Below are positions 32,835-41,495 of a DNA stretch of 64,000 nt, piece after piece. The notes beneath the pieces were generated by a model. That model was given only the letters and a program-made list of their open reading frames with translations, did no database searches and was not told the origin of the DNA. The first letter of the stretch is position 1; every line of letters starts with the position of its first letter. Both the position numbers and the translations under genes were made by a program. The DNA is from Bradyrhizobiaceae bacterium Ga0074131 (GTDB lineage Bacteria > Pseudomonadota > Alphaproteobacteria > Rhizobiales > Xanthobacteraceae): NCBI GenBank assembly GCA_001464035.1, contig LNEC01000017.1:496001-560000 (forward strand), read 5' to 3'.

Positions 32835-33134
32835 GCTCTCTCTTCCAGGGATTAGATTATGCTCGAATTTTCGCTCACGCCCGACCCAGGCATGCTTGCC
32901 ATTCGGGGATCCGCGTAAGCAAGCAGCGGAGCGGGCCGAACTTTACATAATATGCGAACAGACGCCTCCGGCAAGGAGCGGCCGTGATTATCGCAACTTG
33001 ATCAGCATTACAATCGCATGGCGGTTCTCACGTTCATCCTCTCCGACGCGCCATCGCGCTCGATGGCAAGGCCGATGAGCGCCGCGCTGGCCAGGTGATT
33101 GAATGATGGTCTCCCGTGTCGACGGGTGATGATC
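32835..33134. other. Intergenic interval without supported features
   Basis: 300 bases between the ketopantoate-reductase-like gene start and the thiD stop. No open frame with coding character, no terminator with a T-run and no repeat were seen; the right half is presumably the thiD 3' flank. Confidence 0.4.
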
Positions 33135-33935
33135 CTAATAAGATCTGTGAAAGTGATGGATCGGCCCGTGGCCGTGGCCCACCGCGAGCCGGTCCGCCGC
33201 TGCGATCGCGGCGCTGATCCAGGCCTTGGCGTTGCGCACCGCGGTTTCCATCTCCTCGCCTCTTGCCAGACCCGCCGCGATGGCTGACGACAATGAGCAG
33301 CCGGTGCCGTGGGTATTCTTGGTCGCGATGCGAGGGGCGGCCAGGGCGATGGTGCCGCCAGCACCGACGAGATAGTCGACGCTCTCGGCGCCCTGCCCGT
33401 GCCCGCCCTTGATCAGCACCACGGGACAGCCCAGCGCCAACAGCCGTCGGCCCTGGCTCTCGATCACGGCTTCGCTCGACGCGACCGGCTCATCGAGCAG
33501 GGCGGCGGCTTCCGGCAGGTTCGGGGTGATCAGCGAAGCGCGCGGAATGAGTTTTCGGCGCAAGCTCTCGACCGCCTCGGCCGCGAGAAGGCGGTCGCCC
33601 GAGGTGGCGACCATCACGGGATCGAGCACGACATGTTCCGGCGACCACTTCTGCAACCCTGCGGCGATGGCATCGATCACGGCGAGGTCCGCCACCATGC
33701 CGATCTTGACGGCCCTGATGTCGAGATCGCCAAACACTGCGTCGATTTGCGCGGTCACGAAATCAGCGGGCACCTGGTGGATGCCGGTGACGCCGGTGGT
33801 GTTCTGCGCGGTCAGGGCGGTGATGACGGAGGCGCCATAGACGCCGAGCGCGGCAAAGCTCTTGAGGTCGGCCTGGATGCCGGCGCCACCGGACGAATCC
33901 GAGCCGGCGATGGTGAGTGCGATGGGGATCGTCAT
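33135..33935 (-). CDS. thiD: Hydroxymethylpyrimidine kinase / phosphomethylpyrimidine kinase
   Basis: 266 residues from the ATG at 33935 (a GTG 12 bases upstream is the alternative). AGSDSSGGAGIQADLKSF near the N-terminus binds HMP, KIGMVAD follows, and NTHGTGCSLSSAIAAGLARG is the ribokinase-family anion hole with the catalytic residue of the GTGC motif. It phosphorylates HMP and HMP-P for thiamine synthesis. No other thiamine gene or TPP riboswitch was recognised nearby. Confidence 0.93.
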   Translation of the reverse strand: MTIPIALTIAGSDSSGGAGIQADLKSFAALGVYGASVITALTAQNTTGVTGIHQVPADFVTAQIDAVFGDLDIRAVKIGMVADLAVIDAIAAGLQKWSPEHVVLDPVMVATSGDRLLAAEAVESLRRKLIPRASLITPNLPEAAALLDEPVASSEAVIESQGRRLLALGCPVVLIKGGHGQGAESVDYLVGAGGTIALAAPRIATKNTHGTGCSLSSAIAAGLARGEEMETAVRNAKAWISAAIAAADRLAVGHGHGPIHHFHRSY

Positions 33936-34032
33936 GGTTCGGCTCACGGGATGTCAGCGATCGGGCACCGGTCATAGCCTCATGCACCAATAGCGGCAAG
34001 CGCTTGCCGGTCTTTGCTCTTGGCATCGCTGC

Positions 34033-34158
34033 GCTCCCTCTCCCGCTTGCGGGCAGGGCTGGGGTGGGGGCGCCTCAGCACACACCGGCGCCAGTTGAGA
34101 GAGCCCCCACCCGCCGCGCTGACGCGCGGCGGCCTCCCCCGCACGCGGGAGAGGCAAG
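34033..34158. repeat. Inverted repeat element related to 8653-8801
   Basis: The left arm (34033-34071, GCTCCCTCTCCCGC through GGTGGGGGC) and right arm (34102-34158, GCCCCCACCC through GCGGGAGAGGCAAG) pair imperfectly. The inner sub-hairpin CCGCCGCGCTGACGCGCGGCGG also folds. Same organisation as the element at 8653-8801. Confidence 0.7.
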
Positions 34159-34180
34159 AAACAGCGCAGTGAATCCATCA

Positions 34181-34226
34181 CTCGTTTTCTTCGCGCGAAG
34201 CGGTATCCACTGCGCCTGAAAACGCT
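34181..34226. repeat. Fragment of CGTTTTCTTCGCGCGAAGCGGTATCCAC repeat
   Basis: CTCGTTTTCTTCGCGCGAAG, then CGGTATCCACTGCGCCTGAAAACG. CGTTTTC at one end pairs with GAAAACG at the other, as in the dispersed rhizobial repeat containing ACCGGTATCCACTTC. A degenerate relative lies at about 24480-24500. Confidence 0.5.
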
Positions 34227-34264
34227 ATATTGCCTCCAGCGCAAAACCTTCGGAGACAACAGCG

Positions 34265-34510
34265 ATGGTTCCCTTTTTCGTGCAGTTCAAATGCAAGCTC
34301 GGTCAATCCTATGCCGTCGCCAATGCGCTCGCCGAAGCCGAAATCGCCTCGGAGATCTATTCCACCGCGGGAGATTACGACCTGCTCGTCAAGTTCTACG
34401 TCGACAACGCCACCGACATCGGCCATTTCGTCAACGAGAAGGTGCAGGTCATTCCAGGCATTCAGGACACCCACACCATCATCACCTTCAAGGCGTTCGG
34501 CGGCGGCTAG
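34265..34510 (+). CDS. Stand-alone Lrp/AsnC ligand-binding (RAM) domain protein
   Basis: 81 residues, the length of one RAM domain and nothing else. FFVQFKCKLGQSYAVANALA, then YSTAGDYDLLVKFYVD and PGIQDTHTIITFKAF follow the beta-alpha-beta-beta-alpha-beta pattern of Lrp C-terminal domains. It lacks the helix-turn-helix, so it would bind amino acids and oligomerise or modulate a full-length Lrp protein. A GGAGACAACAGCG ribosome site precedes the ATG. Confidence 0.9.
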   Translation: MVPFFVQFKCKLGQSYAVANALAEAEIASEIYSTAGDYDLLVKFYVDNATDIGHFVNEKVQVIPGIQDTHTIITFKAFGGG

Positions 34511-34776
34511 GCCGCAAGCCCTGCACGGTCGCGGCAACCGCGACGGTGCCCAGTGCAACCACGCGGTGCGCTGCTCTCGGACCAGAGCTCCATCATCGGG
34601 TTTACGCCGATCAGTAATCGCCTGGTCTCGCTTGCGGCTTGCCCGGAGGGCGGAAATCCGCAAGCATCGATTGCCATGCACAAGCCTGTTTCCAGCTGGC
34701 GTCCCCTTGCGGGAGAGGAAGTATCCGCGATAAAGCGTCTCAAGGCTGCAACGACAGCCGCAACGGGAGGAATGGA

Positions 34777-35937
34777 ATGATCAATCCGAAGATGATGCTT
34801 GCGGCCATGGCGTTGACCGGTACCGCGGTCGCGGCATCGACGGCGGTCGCACAGGTGAAACTGCCGCCCAACGTGACGATGACCGCCTACGACACGGGGA
34901 CCTCTGGATTCAACATCACCGTCGCCGTCGGCAAGATGCTGAAGGACAAATACGGCACCGACGCGCGCGTGCTGCCCGCCGGCAACGACGTCGCCCGCCT
35001 TCAGCCCCTGCGCCTCAACCGCGCCACCATCTCCGCGATGGGCGCCGGCGTCTATTTCGCGCAGGAAGGCGTGTTCGAATTCGCGACGAAGGAGTGGGGA
35101 CCACAGGCGGTGCAGGTCACGCTGAGTTCGGTCGACTGCAACGGCCTTTCGCTGGCGGTCGCCGGCGACGCCGGTGCGAAAACCCTGGCGGAGTTGAAGG
35201 GCAAGCGCATCGGCTTCGTCGTCGGTTCGCCCGCGCTGAACCAGAATGCGCTGGCGATGCTGGCGTTTGCCGGATTGACGGCCAAGGATGTCAAGATCGT
35301 CGAATTTGCCAGCAACAACGCGATGTGGAAGGGCGCCGTCAACAACGACGTGGATGCGCTGTTCGGCTCGACCATCGCCGGGCCTGCCAAGGAGCTTCAG
35401 ACTTCGCCGCGCGGCATCGTCTGGCCGCCCTTGCCGCATTCCGACAAGGCGGGATGGGATCGCGTGCGCAAGGTCGGGCCGTTCTTTACCGAACACAAAG
35501 CCACCTGCGGCGCCGGCAGCGAGTTTTCCAAGGACAAACCGATCGAGATCGGGACCTATCCGTATCCGATCTACACCGTCTACGGCAACCAGCCCGAGAA
35601 CGACGTCTACATGCTGACCAAGGCGATGATCGAGGGCTATGACGGCTTCAAGGATAACGCGCCGGGCGCCAGCGGGCTCGGAGTCAAGCTGCAAACCAAG
35701 AACTGGGCGGTGCCGATTCACAAAGGCGCGGTCAAAGCGCTGAAGGAAGCCGGCGCCTGGAGCGACGACCAGGAGAAACACAGCAACGCGCTGTTCAAGC
35801 GGCAGGAGGTCTTGGCCGCGGCGTGGAGCGACTTCAGCAAGGGCAGCCCGTCGGCCGATGCCGCCAAATTCACCGAGGAGTGGATGGCTGCGCGCAAGTC
35901 GGCGCTCGCCAAGGCCGGCCTGGTCGATACGTTCTGA
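34777..35937 (+). CDS. TAXI-family TRAP transporter solute-binding protein
   Basis: 386 residues from the ATG at 34777, preceded by GGGAGGAATGGA. Signal peptide (MLAAMALTGTAVAASTAVAQ). The TAXI signature is seen in YDTGTSGFNITVAVGKMLKD and in LAELKGKRIGFVVGSPALNQ, and the C-terminal half has GTYPYPIYTVYGNQPENDVY. It is a periplasmic binding protein for a TRAP transporter; ligands of TAXI proteins are mostly dicarboxylates or glutamate, unknown here. No membrane subunit (DctQM-type fusion) gene is adjacent. Confidence 0.85.
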   Translation: MINPKMMLAAMALTGTAVAASTAVAQVKLPPNVTMTAYDTGTSGFNITVAVGKMLKDKYGTDARVLPAGNDVARLQPLRLNRATISAMGAGVYFAQEGVFEFATKEWGPQAVQVTLSSVDCNGLSLAVAGDAGAKTLAELKGKRIGFVVGSPALNQNALAMLAFAGLTAKDVKIVEFASNNAMWKGAVNNDVDALFGSTIAGPAKELQTSPRGIVWPPLPHSDKAGWDRVRKVGPFFTEHKATCGAGSEFSKDKPIEIGTYPYPIYTVYGNQPENDVYMLTKAMIEGYDGFKDNAPGASGLGVKLQTKNWAVPIHKGAVKALKEAGAWSDDQEKHSNALFKRQEVLAAAWSDFSKGSPSADAAKFTEEWMAARKSALAKAGLVDTF

Positions 35938-35949
35938 GAAGCGGCTTCT

Positions 35950-35979
35950 TTGCCTCTCCCCGCTTGCGGGGAGAGGCAA
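35950..35979. terminator. Perfect hairpin between convergent genes
   Basis: TTGCCTCTCCCCGC-TT-GCGGGGAGAGGCAA: 14-base perfect stem with a 2-base loop, 12 bases after the TAXI gene stop and 13 bases from the cytochrome gene stop. It has no long T-run, so it may be a bidirectional terminator or a compact member of the repeat family at 34033-34158. Confidence 0.6.
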
Positions 35980-35992
35980 GTGTCGCGTTACC

Positions 35993-36919
35993 CTACGGCT
36001 TCGCCGCCTTCTTCGGCCGCGGCGGCCCCTCTGCCGGCGGCAGAGATTTTATGTATTCCGCCATCGCCGCGCGATCCTCGGCCGGCAGTTGCGAGGTGTT
36101 CCGGATCACGCGCGCCATCGATCCGCCGGCGGTATCGCCCTCGGGGGTCAGCCCGGTCTCGAGGAAGTAGGCGATGTCCTTGGCGCTCCATTCGCCAAGC
36201 CGCCGTTGCGTGATGTTCGGCACCCAGCCCTCGCCTTCCGGGTTCGGTCCGCCCGCGAAGCGTTGCGCCGCGACAATGCCGCCGAGAACATTGCGCGGGC
36301 TGTGGCATTCGGCGCAGTGGCCGAGGCCGTGCACGAGATAGGCGCCGCGATTCAACTGCGCCGAGCGGGTGGTGTCGGGCACCCACGGCTTGTCGCCCAT
36401 GAACAACCATTTCCAGATTCCGACAAGGCGCCTGACATTGAACGGAAACGGCACGTCGTGATCGCGCACCTTGCCGGGCACCGGCGCCAGCGTCTTCAGG
36501 TAGGCGAACATGTCCCGGATGTCTTCGACCCGCGCGTGCCGGTAGGACGCATAAGGAAACGCCGGAAAATAGTGCGCGCCTGATGGCGAGGTGCCCTTGA
36601 GCACCGCGCTGACGAACTCGGCCTCGGTCCATCGCCCGATGCCGTCGGCCGGATCGGGCGAGATGTTCGGCGAATGGAAGGTGCCGAACGGCGAGGTGAT
36701 GGCGAGGCCGCCGCCGAGCTTCAGACGATCAGGCTGGCCCGGAACCGCATGGCAGGAGGAACAACCGCCGGCATTGAACATTGTCAGACCGTTGGCCGGA
36801 TCGGGAGTGTAGGCGGCAAGCGAATTCGAAGCGACGACCGCGGGGATCGTCAGCCACCAGACCACCGCGCCGCCGATCGCGGCGGCAACAACGAGAGCAG
36901 GGAGAATTCGCCGCAGCAT
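35993..36919 (-). CDS. Membrane-anchored diheme cytochrome c
   Basis: 308 residues from the ATG at 36919 (a GTG one codon earlier is possible). An N-terminal hydrophobic anchor (LVVAAAIGGAVVWWLTIPAV) is followed by two class I cytochrome c domains with CSSCH (about 53) and CAECH (about 203). NISPDPADGIGRWTEAEF and NITQRRLGEWSAKDIAYFLE are the distal-Met-side motifs of alcohol/sorbitol-dehydrogenase-type diheme subunits. It likely passes electrons from a periplasmic dehydrogenase to the respiratory chain; no dehydrogenase gene is next to it. Confidence 0.88.
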   Translation of the reverse strand: MLRRILPALVVAAAIGGAVVWWLTIPAVVASNSLAAYTPDPANGLTMFNAGGCSSCHAVPGQPDRLKLGGGLAITSPFGTFHSPNISPDPADGIGRWTEAEFVSAVLKGTSPSGAHYFPAFPYASYRHARVEDIRDMFAYLKTLAPVPGKVRDHDVPFPFNVRRLVGIWKWLFMGDKPWVPDTTRSAQLNRGAYLVHGLGHCAECHSPRNVLGGIVAAQRFAGGPNPEGEGWVPNITQRRLGEWSAKDIAYFLETGLTPEGDTAGGSMARVIRNTSQLPAEDRAAMAEYIKSLPPAEGPPRPKKAAKP

Positions 36920-37082
36920 CACCGATCCGTCATCAACCGCCTGAGCCTGACGGCCCGTATGGCCGCTATTCGCGCCGTATGCTGCCTGAAAATCGAAGGG
37001 CGATCGAGCCTACCCGCGGGAATAAATCCGAAATGCCGCTGTTTTGAAATTGACATCACGTCGCGTCAACAGGGAGAAAACC

Positions 37083-37502
37083 ATGTCGAACACCAGGACC
37101 ATGCTTGCCACGCTGGCGCTCGGAGCAACCGTCGCCTTTGCGGGACCCGCGTTCGCCGACAAGATGAAGGCGACCCTTGATGGCAAGGGCGCCGCCGTCG
37201 CCTCTGCCGGCAAGGGTACGGCCGACATCGACTACGATCCCGCCAGCAAGAAGCTGAGCTGGAAACTGACCTATTCGGGGCTGTCCGGTCCCGCGACCGC
37301 CGCACACTTTCACGGCCCCGCCGCACCCGGCGCCAACGCCGGCGTAGCCGTGCCGATCCCCAATGCGGGCTCGAGCCCGGTCGAAGGCAACGCCACCCTG
37401 ACCGACGCCCAGGCGGCCGACCTGATGGCCGGCAGGTACTACATCAACATCCACACCGCCGCCAATCCGGCCGGCGAAATCCGCGGCCAAGTCACGAAGT
37501 AG
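37083..37502 (+). CDS. CHRD domain exported protein
   Basis: 139 residues from the ATG at 37083 with AGGGAGAAAACC before it. A signal peptide (TMLATLALGATVAFAGPAFA) and a single CHRD domain (AHFHGPAAPGANAGVAVPI, then YYINIHTAANPAGEIRGQV). In this family the HFH and NIHT motifs may bind metal. The domain is named from chordin; its bacterial role is unknown. It has its own terminator. Confidence 0.9.
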   Translation: MSNTRTMLATLALGATVAFAGPAFADKMKATLDGKGAAVASAGKGTADIDYDPASKKLSWKLTYSGLSGPATAAHFHGPAAPGANAGVAVPIPNAGSSPVEGNATLTDAQAADLMAGRYYINIHTAANPAGEIRGQVTK

Positions 37503-37525
37503 TACTTTGTAGCCGCAACAACAGG

Positions 37526-37557
37526 AAGGGCGGATGCTCCAAGCGTCCGCCCTTTTT
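37526..37557 (+). terminator. Rho-independent terminator of the CHRD gene
   Basis: AAGGGCGGATGC-TCCAA-GCGTCCGCCCTTTTT: 11-12-base stem with one G-T pair, followed by a T5 run, 24 bases after the stop. Confidence 0.85.
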
Positions 37558-37598
37558 CAGTTTCGTAGATGGGGCAACGAGCCTTGGTCTACGATCGA

Positions 37599-38054
37599 TC
37601 AGCCCTTCTTGAGACGGTAGGTCTCGTGGCAGGCGCTGCATTCCTTGCCGATGCCGGGGAAATTCGCCTTCAGCGAATCGAGGTCCTTGATCTTGGCCTT
37701 GGCCTCGGTCACGACCTTGGCGAAGCTGGCGACCTTGGCGTCATAGCCGGCCTTGTCTTCCCATATCTTCGGCGAGGGGCTGAAATCTCCCTCCCATTTG
37801 GCGTCCTTGACGCTGGCGGGGAACAGGGTCGGCAGCTTCTTGGCGGTGTCGTCGAGTTGGTTGAGCGCGGCGTCCACCGCGGCCTGATCGTAGGGCTTTT
37901 CGCCCTTGACCATCGGGCTCAACACGGTGCCCATGTTCCTGCCGTTGGCCTTCATGGTGTCCTGGGCCACCTTGACGGCATCCTGCTGCGCTACCCCTGC
38001 GCCAATACCGAGCAGCAGCGTTCCCGCCACCACGACGACAGTTCGCATCATCAT
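37599..38054 (-). CDS. Class II cytochrome c (cytochrome c' family)
   Basis: 151 residues from the first of three ATGs (MMMRTVV). A signal peptide (VVVAGTLLLGIGAGVAQQ) precedes a four-helix-bundle cytochrome with the single heme motif CSACH near the C-terminus (about 141-145), followed by ETYRLKK as in cytochromes c' and c556. A periplasmic electron carrier or NO-binding protein. The Met that would decide six-coordination is not certain. Confidence 0.9.
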   Translation of the reverse strand: MMMRTVVVVAGTLLLGIGAGVAQQDAVKVAQDTMKANGRNMGTVLSPMVKGEKPYDQAAVDAALNQLDDTAKKLPTLFPASVKDAKWEGDFSPSPKIWEDKAGYDAKVASFAKVVTEAKAKIKDLDSLKANFPGIGKECSACHETYRLKKG

Positions 38055-38161
38055 CGGTCGAATCCCCCTGCTTTTGAACGCGCCAATCCGCTGTATGCGG
38101 ATGCCGCCGATTATGACCCAACCCCGCGCCCGGATATTCATTCCCGGTGCGCGACAAAATG

Positions 38162-40471
38162 TCAGAGGCTGTGCTGGCGCTGGTGCTCGCGGATCGCGAC
38201 CCAGACCCGCTCGGGCGTGGCCGGCATGTCGATGTGATCAATCTTGTATTCGCGCCATAGCCCATCCACGATCGCATTGACCACCGCCGGACAGGAACCG
38301 ATGGCGCCGGCCTCACCCGCGCCCTTGACGCCCAGCGGATTGGTCTTGCAGGGCACGTTGTGGGTCTCGAACACGAAAGACGGACCATCGGCCGCACGCG
38401 GCAGCGCATAATCCATGAACGTGCCGGTGACCAACTGGCCGTCCTTCGGATCGTAGACCGCCTGCTCCATCAGGGCCTGGCCGATCCCCTGCATCGCACC
38501 GCCATGGACCTGGCCGGCCAGCAGCAGCGGATTCAGCGTCACACCGAAATCGTCGACGATCACGTACTGGATGATCTCGATGATTCCGGTTGCGGGATCG
38601 ATCTCGACCTCGGCCAAATGGGTGCCATTGGGGTAGGTGCCGTCGGCGCTGGTAAATGTCGCGCTCGCTTTCAGCTTCGACGGATCGACGCCTGGCCGCT
38701 TGGCCAGGTCGGCGAAGCTGATGGAGCGGTCGGTGCCGGCGATCCGCACGATGCCGTCGCTGATCTCGAGATCGCCGGCGCTGGTCTCCAGAGCCTCGGC
38801 AGCGATCTCGCGCAAATTCGCGCCCAGCGTGCGGGTGGCGCGCTCGACGCTGACGCCACCGGTCGGGATCGAAGCCGAGCCGCCGGTGCCGAGCCCGGTG
38901 GCGATCCGGTCGGTGTCGCCCTGGAAGATGTGAACCCGCTCCGGCGCCAGCCCGAACTGCTCGGCGACGATCTGCGCATAGGCGGTCTGATGGCCCTGCC
39001 CGCTTGACTGCGTGCCGATCAGGATGGTGACGTCGCCGTTGGGATCGAGCGCCACGTTGGCGGTCTCCTCCCCCATGGTCCCGCAGACCTCGACATAGGT
39101 GCCGAGCCCGATGCCGCGCACCAGACCCTGCTTTTTCGCGGCTTTGGCGCGCTTGGCAAACTCCTTCCAGTTGGCGATTTCCATCGCCCGCTTCATGTGC
39201 GCGGTGAAGTCGCCGGAGTCGTACACCTTGCCGGTCGCGGTCTTGTAGGGCATCGCGCGGGGCGCGATGAAATTCTTGCGCCGGATGGCATCCGGCGCCA
39301 TGCCGAGTTTTCGCGCGGATGCATCGACCAGCCGCTCGACGACGTAAGCCGCCTCCGGGCGTCCGGCGCCGCGATAGGCGTCGACCGGCACGGTGTTGGT
39401 GAACACCGTGCGGACCCGGCAGTGGAAGGCCTGGATATCGTAGAGGCCGGGCAGCATGCCCGCGCCGCCGTGCGGAATGTAGGGCCCGAAGGTCGAGAGA
39501 TATGCGCCCATGTCGCCCATCAAATCGACGTCCATGCCGAGGAACTTGCCGTCCTCGGCCAGCGCCATCCGCGCCGTCGTGACGTTGTCGCGGCCCTGCG
39601 CGTCGCCGATGAAGTGATCGGCGCGATCGGCAGCCCATTTGACCGTCCGGCGCAGTTTTCGCGCGGCAACCGCGATCAGGGCATATTCGCGATAGGGAAA
39701 CAGCTTGGTGCCGAAACCGCCGCCGACGTCCGGACAGATCACCCGCATCTTCTCGACCGGGATCTTCAGCACGTTCTGGCACAGGATATCGCGCAGCCGG
39801 TGGCTGCCCTGGCTGCCGACCGTCAGCGTCAGGTGGTCCCGCCTGGCGTCGTATTCGCAGACCACCGCGCGGGTTTCCATGAAGTTGGTAATGACCCGCG
39901 GATTGACGATCGAGATTTCCGCCACCGCATGGGCTTTGGCGAACGCGGCCTCGGTCGCCTTCTTGTCGCCGACCGGCACGTCGAACAGCACGTTGCCCGG
40001 ATGCTCCGGCCAGACCAGCGGCGCGCCCTTCTTGACCGCATTGGCAACGCCGATCGCGGCCGGCAGCGGCGTCCAGTCGACCTCGATGGCCTCGATCGCG
40101 TCGCGGGCCTGATCGACCGTGTCGGCGACCACGAAGGCTATGGCATCGCCGACGTGGCGCACCACACCCTGGGCCAGGATGGGATAAAGCGGGCCGGTGA
40201 ACGGATTGACTTCCAGGTTGAACAGGCAAGGCAGGCCGCCGAGATCCTTGACGTCTTCCGCCGTCAGGATCGCGCCGACGCCCGGCAGGCTTCGGGCGCG
40301 GGTGGCATTGATGGTGAACTTCGCATGGGCATGAGGGGAGCGCAGCACCAGCGCGTGCATCGAGGCCTGCGGCGCGTGGTCGTCGGTGTAGCGTCCCTTG
40401 CCGCGAATGAGCGCGTCGTCTTCCTTGCGAAGCACGCTTTGGCCGACGCCGAACTTGATGGGAGCAGCCAT
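38162..40471 (-). CDS. Xanthine-dehydrogenase-family molybdopterin-binding subunit (CoxL-like, form II)
   Basis: 769 residues from the ATG at 40471 with GGAGATCAG before it. The N-terminal a/b hammerhead (DDALIRGKGRYTDD) is followed by the molybdopterin domain: PDVGGGFGTKLFPYREYALI, VDAYRGAGRPEAAYVVERL, TQSSGQGHQTAYAQI and the C-terminal VKGAGEAGAIGSCPAVVNAI with the catalytic Glu. The active-site loop is AYRGAGR (form II), not the AYxCSFR of true CO dehydrogenase. The medium FAD and small iron-sulfur subunit genes are not adjacent, so it is orphan here. Cytoplasmic oxidoreductase of unknown substrate. Confidence 0.88.
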   Translation of the reverse strand: MAAPIKFGVGQSVLRKEDDALIRGKGRYTDDHAPQASMHALVLRSPHAHAKFTINATRARSLPGVGAILTAEDVKDLGGLPCLFNLEVNPFTGPLYPILAQGVVRHVGDAIAFVVADTVDQARDAIEAIEVDWTPLPAAIGVANAVKKGAPLVWPEHPGNVLFDVPVGDKKATEAAFAKAHAVAEISIVNPRVITNFMETRAVVCEYDARRDHLTLTVGSQGSHRLRDILCQNVLKIPVEKMRVICPDVGGGFGTKLFPYREYALIAVAARKLRRTVKWAADRADHFIGDAQGRDNVTTARMALAEDGKFLGMDVDLMGDMGAYLSTFGPYIPHGGAGMLPGLYDIQAFHCRVRTVFTNTVPVDAYRGAGRPEAAYVVERLVDASARKLGMAPDAIRRKNFIAPRAMPYKTATGKVYDSGDFTAHMKRAMEIANWKEFAKRAKAAKKQGLVRGIGLGTYVEVCGTMGEETANVALDPNGDVTILIGTQSSGQGHQTAYAQIVAEQFGLAPERVHIFQGDTDRIATGLGTGGSASIPTGGVSVERATRTLGANLREIAAEALETSAGDLEISDGIVRIAGTDRSISFADLAKRPGVDPSKLKASATFTSADGTYPNGTHLAEVEIDPATGIIEIIQYVIVDDFGVTLNPLLLAGQVHGGAMQGIGQALMEQAVYDPKDGQLVTGTFMDYALPRAADGPSFVFETHNVPCKTNPLGVKGAGEAGAIGSCPAVVNAIVDGLWREYKIDHIDMPATPERVWVAIREHQRQHSL

Positions 40472-40599
40472 CTGATCTCCGGTTGCAAATGAAAGGCGCT
40501 GCATATTGCAGCGGTTCGCCTGCCAGCGCAAACCGCTTTCGGCAGGAAATCTCCAGGCTTGACCAAGGCGAGTCGCCCGGTCGCGCTGCGCTTGCCGAC

Positions 40600-40629
40600 A
40601 AGAAAAGCCCCGGACGATGCCGGGGCTTT
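40600..40629 (-). terminator. Terminator downstream of the outer-membrane barrel gene
   Basis: Minus strand: AAAGCCCCGG-loop-CCGGGGCTTTTCTT, a 10-base stem about 30 bases past the barrel gene stop. Confidence 0.8.
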
Positions 40630-40659
40630 GATTGTCGGGAGGGAGCGCTCGTGTCTAGA

Positions 40660-40968
40660 TCAGTACCTCGCGACCACCGGGCCGCCGAAATGGTAGTTCA
40701 CACCGGCCCGAACCACCACGTCGGTCACGTCCGAGTTGTAGTCGAACCGCAGCGGCGGAGCGTTCGTGAGCAGCGTGGTGCTGCCCGAAACGTTGCCGTA
40801 GTCCATGTAGAGCCCCTCGATCTTGCCGGTCCAGTTGCCGCCAAGTCGCGCTTCGAGACCTGCCCCGACCACCCAACCGAACCGGGTGCTTTCGTGGCCC
40901 CAGGCCGCGGAGATCGGAAGTTGTTGTCCATTAAAGCCGCTGATCACGCCATCGGTCTGCCCGTGACG
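40660..40968 (-). pseudogene. Outer-membrane beta-barrel protein, C-terminal piece after frameshift
   Basis: This frame supplies the missing end of the barrel: GVISGFNGQQLPISAAWG, then GWVVGAGLEARLGGNWTGK, YMDYGNVSG, and the terminal strand VVVRAGVNYHFGGPVVARY. A barrel ending in a conserved strand with aromatic residues is normal for the Omp25/Omp31-like porin family. It has no start of its own; it continues the reading of the piece at 40944-41495 in another frame. Confidence 0.75.
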
Positions 40969-41495
40969 TAGAGCAGCGCGGACGGCGTGACGAGCATGCC
41001 AACCCGCGGACGCAGGGTCACGAACCATTCGATGTGCTGGTTGAAAGTCGTCGTCGGGGAAACCCCGGCAAAGGGTCCGCCAGTAATTAAGCTACAAGGG
41101 CCGCCCACCGGCCCGGTAACGCAAGTGTAGCCGCGACCGCCCTTCTCGTCGGTCCATTGCCCGTCAACTTCGATGCCCGCGACCCAGTTTCCGAACTGCC
41201 AGTTCTTGCCGACCTGGCCGCCGATCAACCATCCATCAAGATTGATGACTCCGGTCTGCGTTGGGCTGACCTGAAGTCCGGTCAGGTTGTTGTAGAATGT
41301 GCCCGAGGTATCCGACCGGCCCCAGCTATAGCCGCCGTTGATGCCGACATAGAATTTGTCCCAGGTCCAGATCTCGACGATCGACGGCGGCGCCTTGGTG
41401 TAGCGCGGGGCCATGTCCGCCGCGGACGCTACGGAACCTGCAGCCATCGCGGCGAACGCCGCGGTCGCGATTGTTTTCAATGTTGAAGCGCGCAT
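40944..41495 (-). CDS. Outer-membrane beta-barrel protein (Omp25/31-like), N-terminal piece
   Basis: 183 residues from the ATG at 41495, with a GGAGAGGGGCTCCC ribosome region. A signal peptide (TIATAAFAAMAAGSVASA) and barrel strands: FYVGINGGYSWGRSDTSG, WLIGGQVGKNWQFGNWVAGI, and LRPRVGMLVTPSALLYVTG. Reading stops just after LLYVTGRPMA, where family members continue with GG-A-Y/G. The intact protein would be about 275 residues. Such barrels are abundant major outer-membrane proteins in Bradyrhizobium. Break near 40955-40970. Confidence 0.8.
   Translation of the reverse strand: MRASTLKTIATAAFAAMAAGSVASAADMAPRYTKAPPSIVEIWTWDKFYVGINGGYSWGRSDTSGTFYNNLTGLQVSPTQTGVINLDGWLIGGQVGKNWQFGNWVAGIEVDGQWTDEKGGRGYTCVTGPVGGPCSLITGGPFAGVSPTTTFNQHIEWFVTLRPRVGMLVTPSALLYVTGRPMA

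Larger units (their letters stand above)
33948..34264. other. Intergenic interval filled by repeat elements
   Basis: 317 bases between the divergent thiD and Lrp-like genes. It holds the inverted repeat at 34033-34158 and a second repeat fragment at 34181-34226. The remaining bases must include both promoters, but no consensus boxes were identified. Confidence 0.6.
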
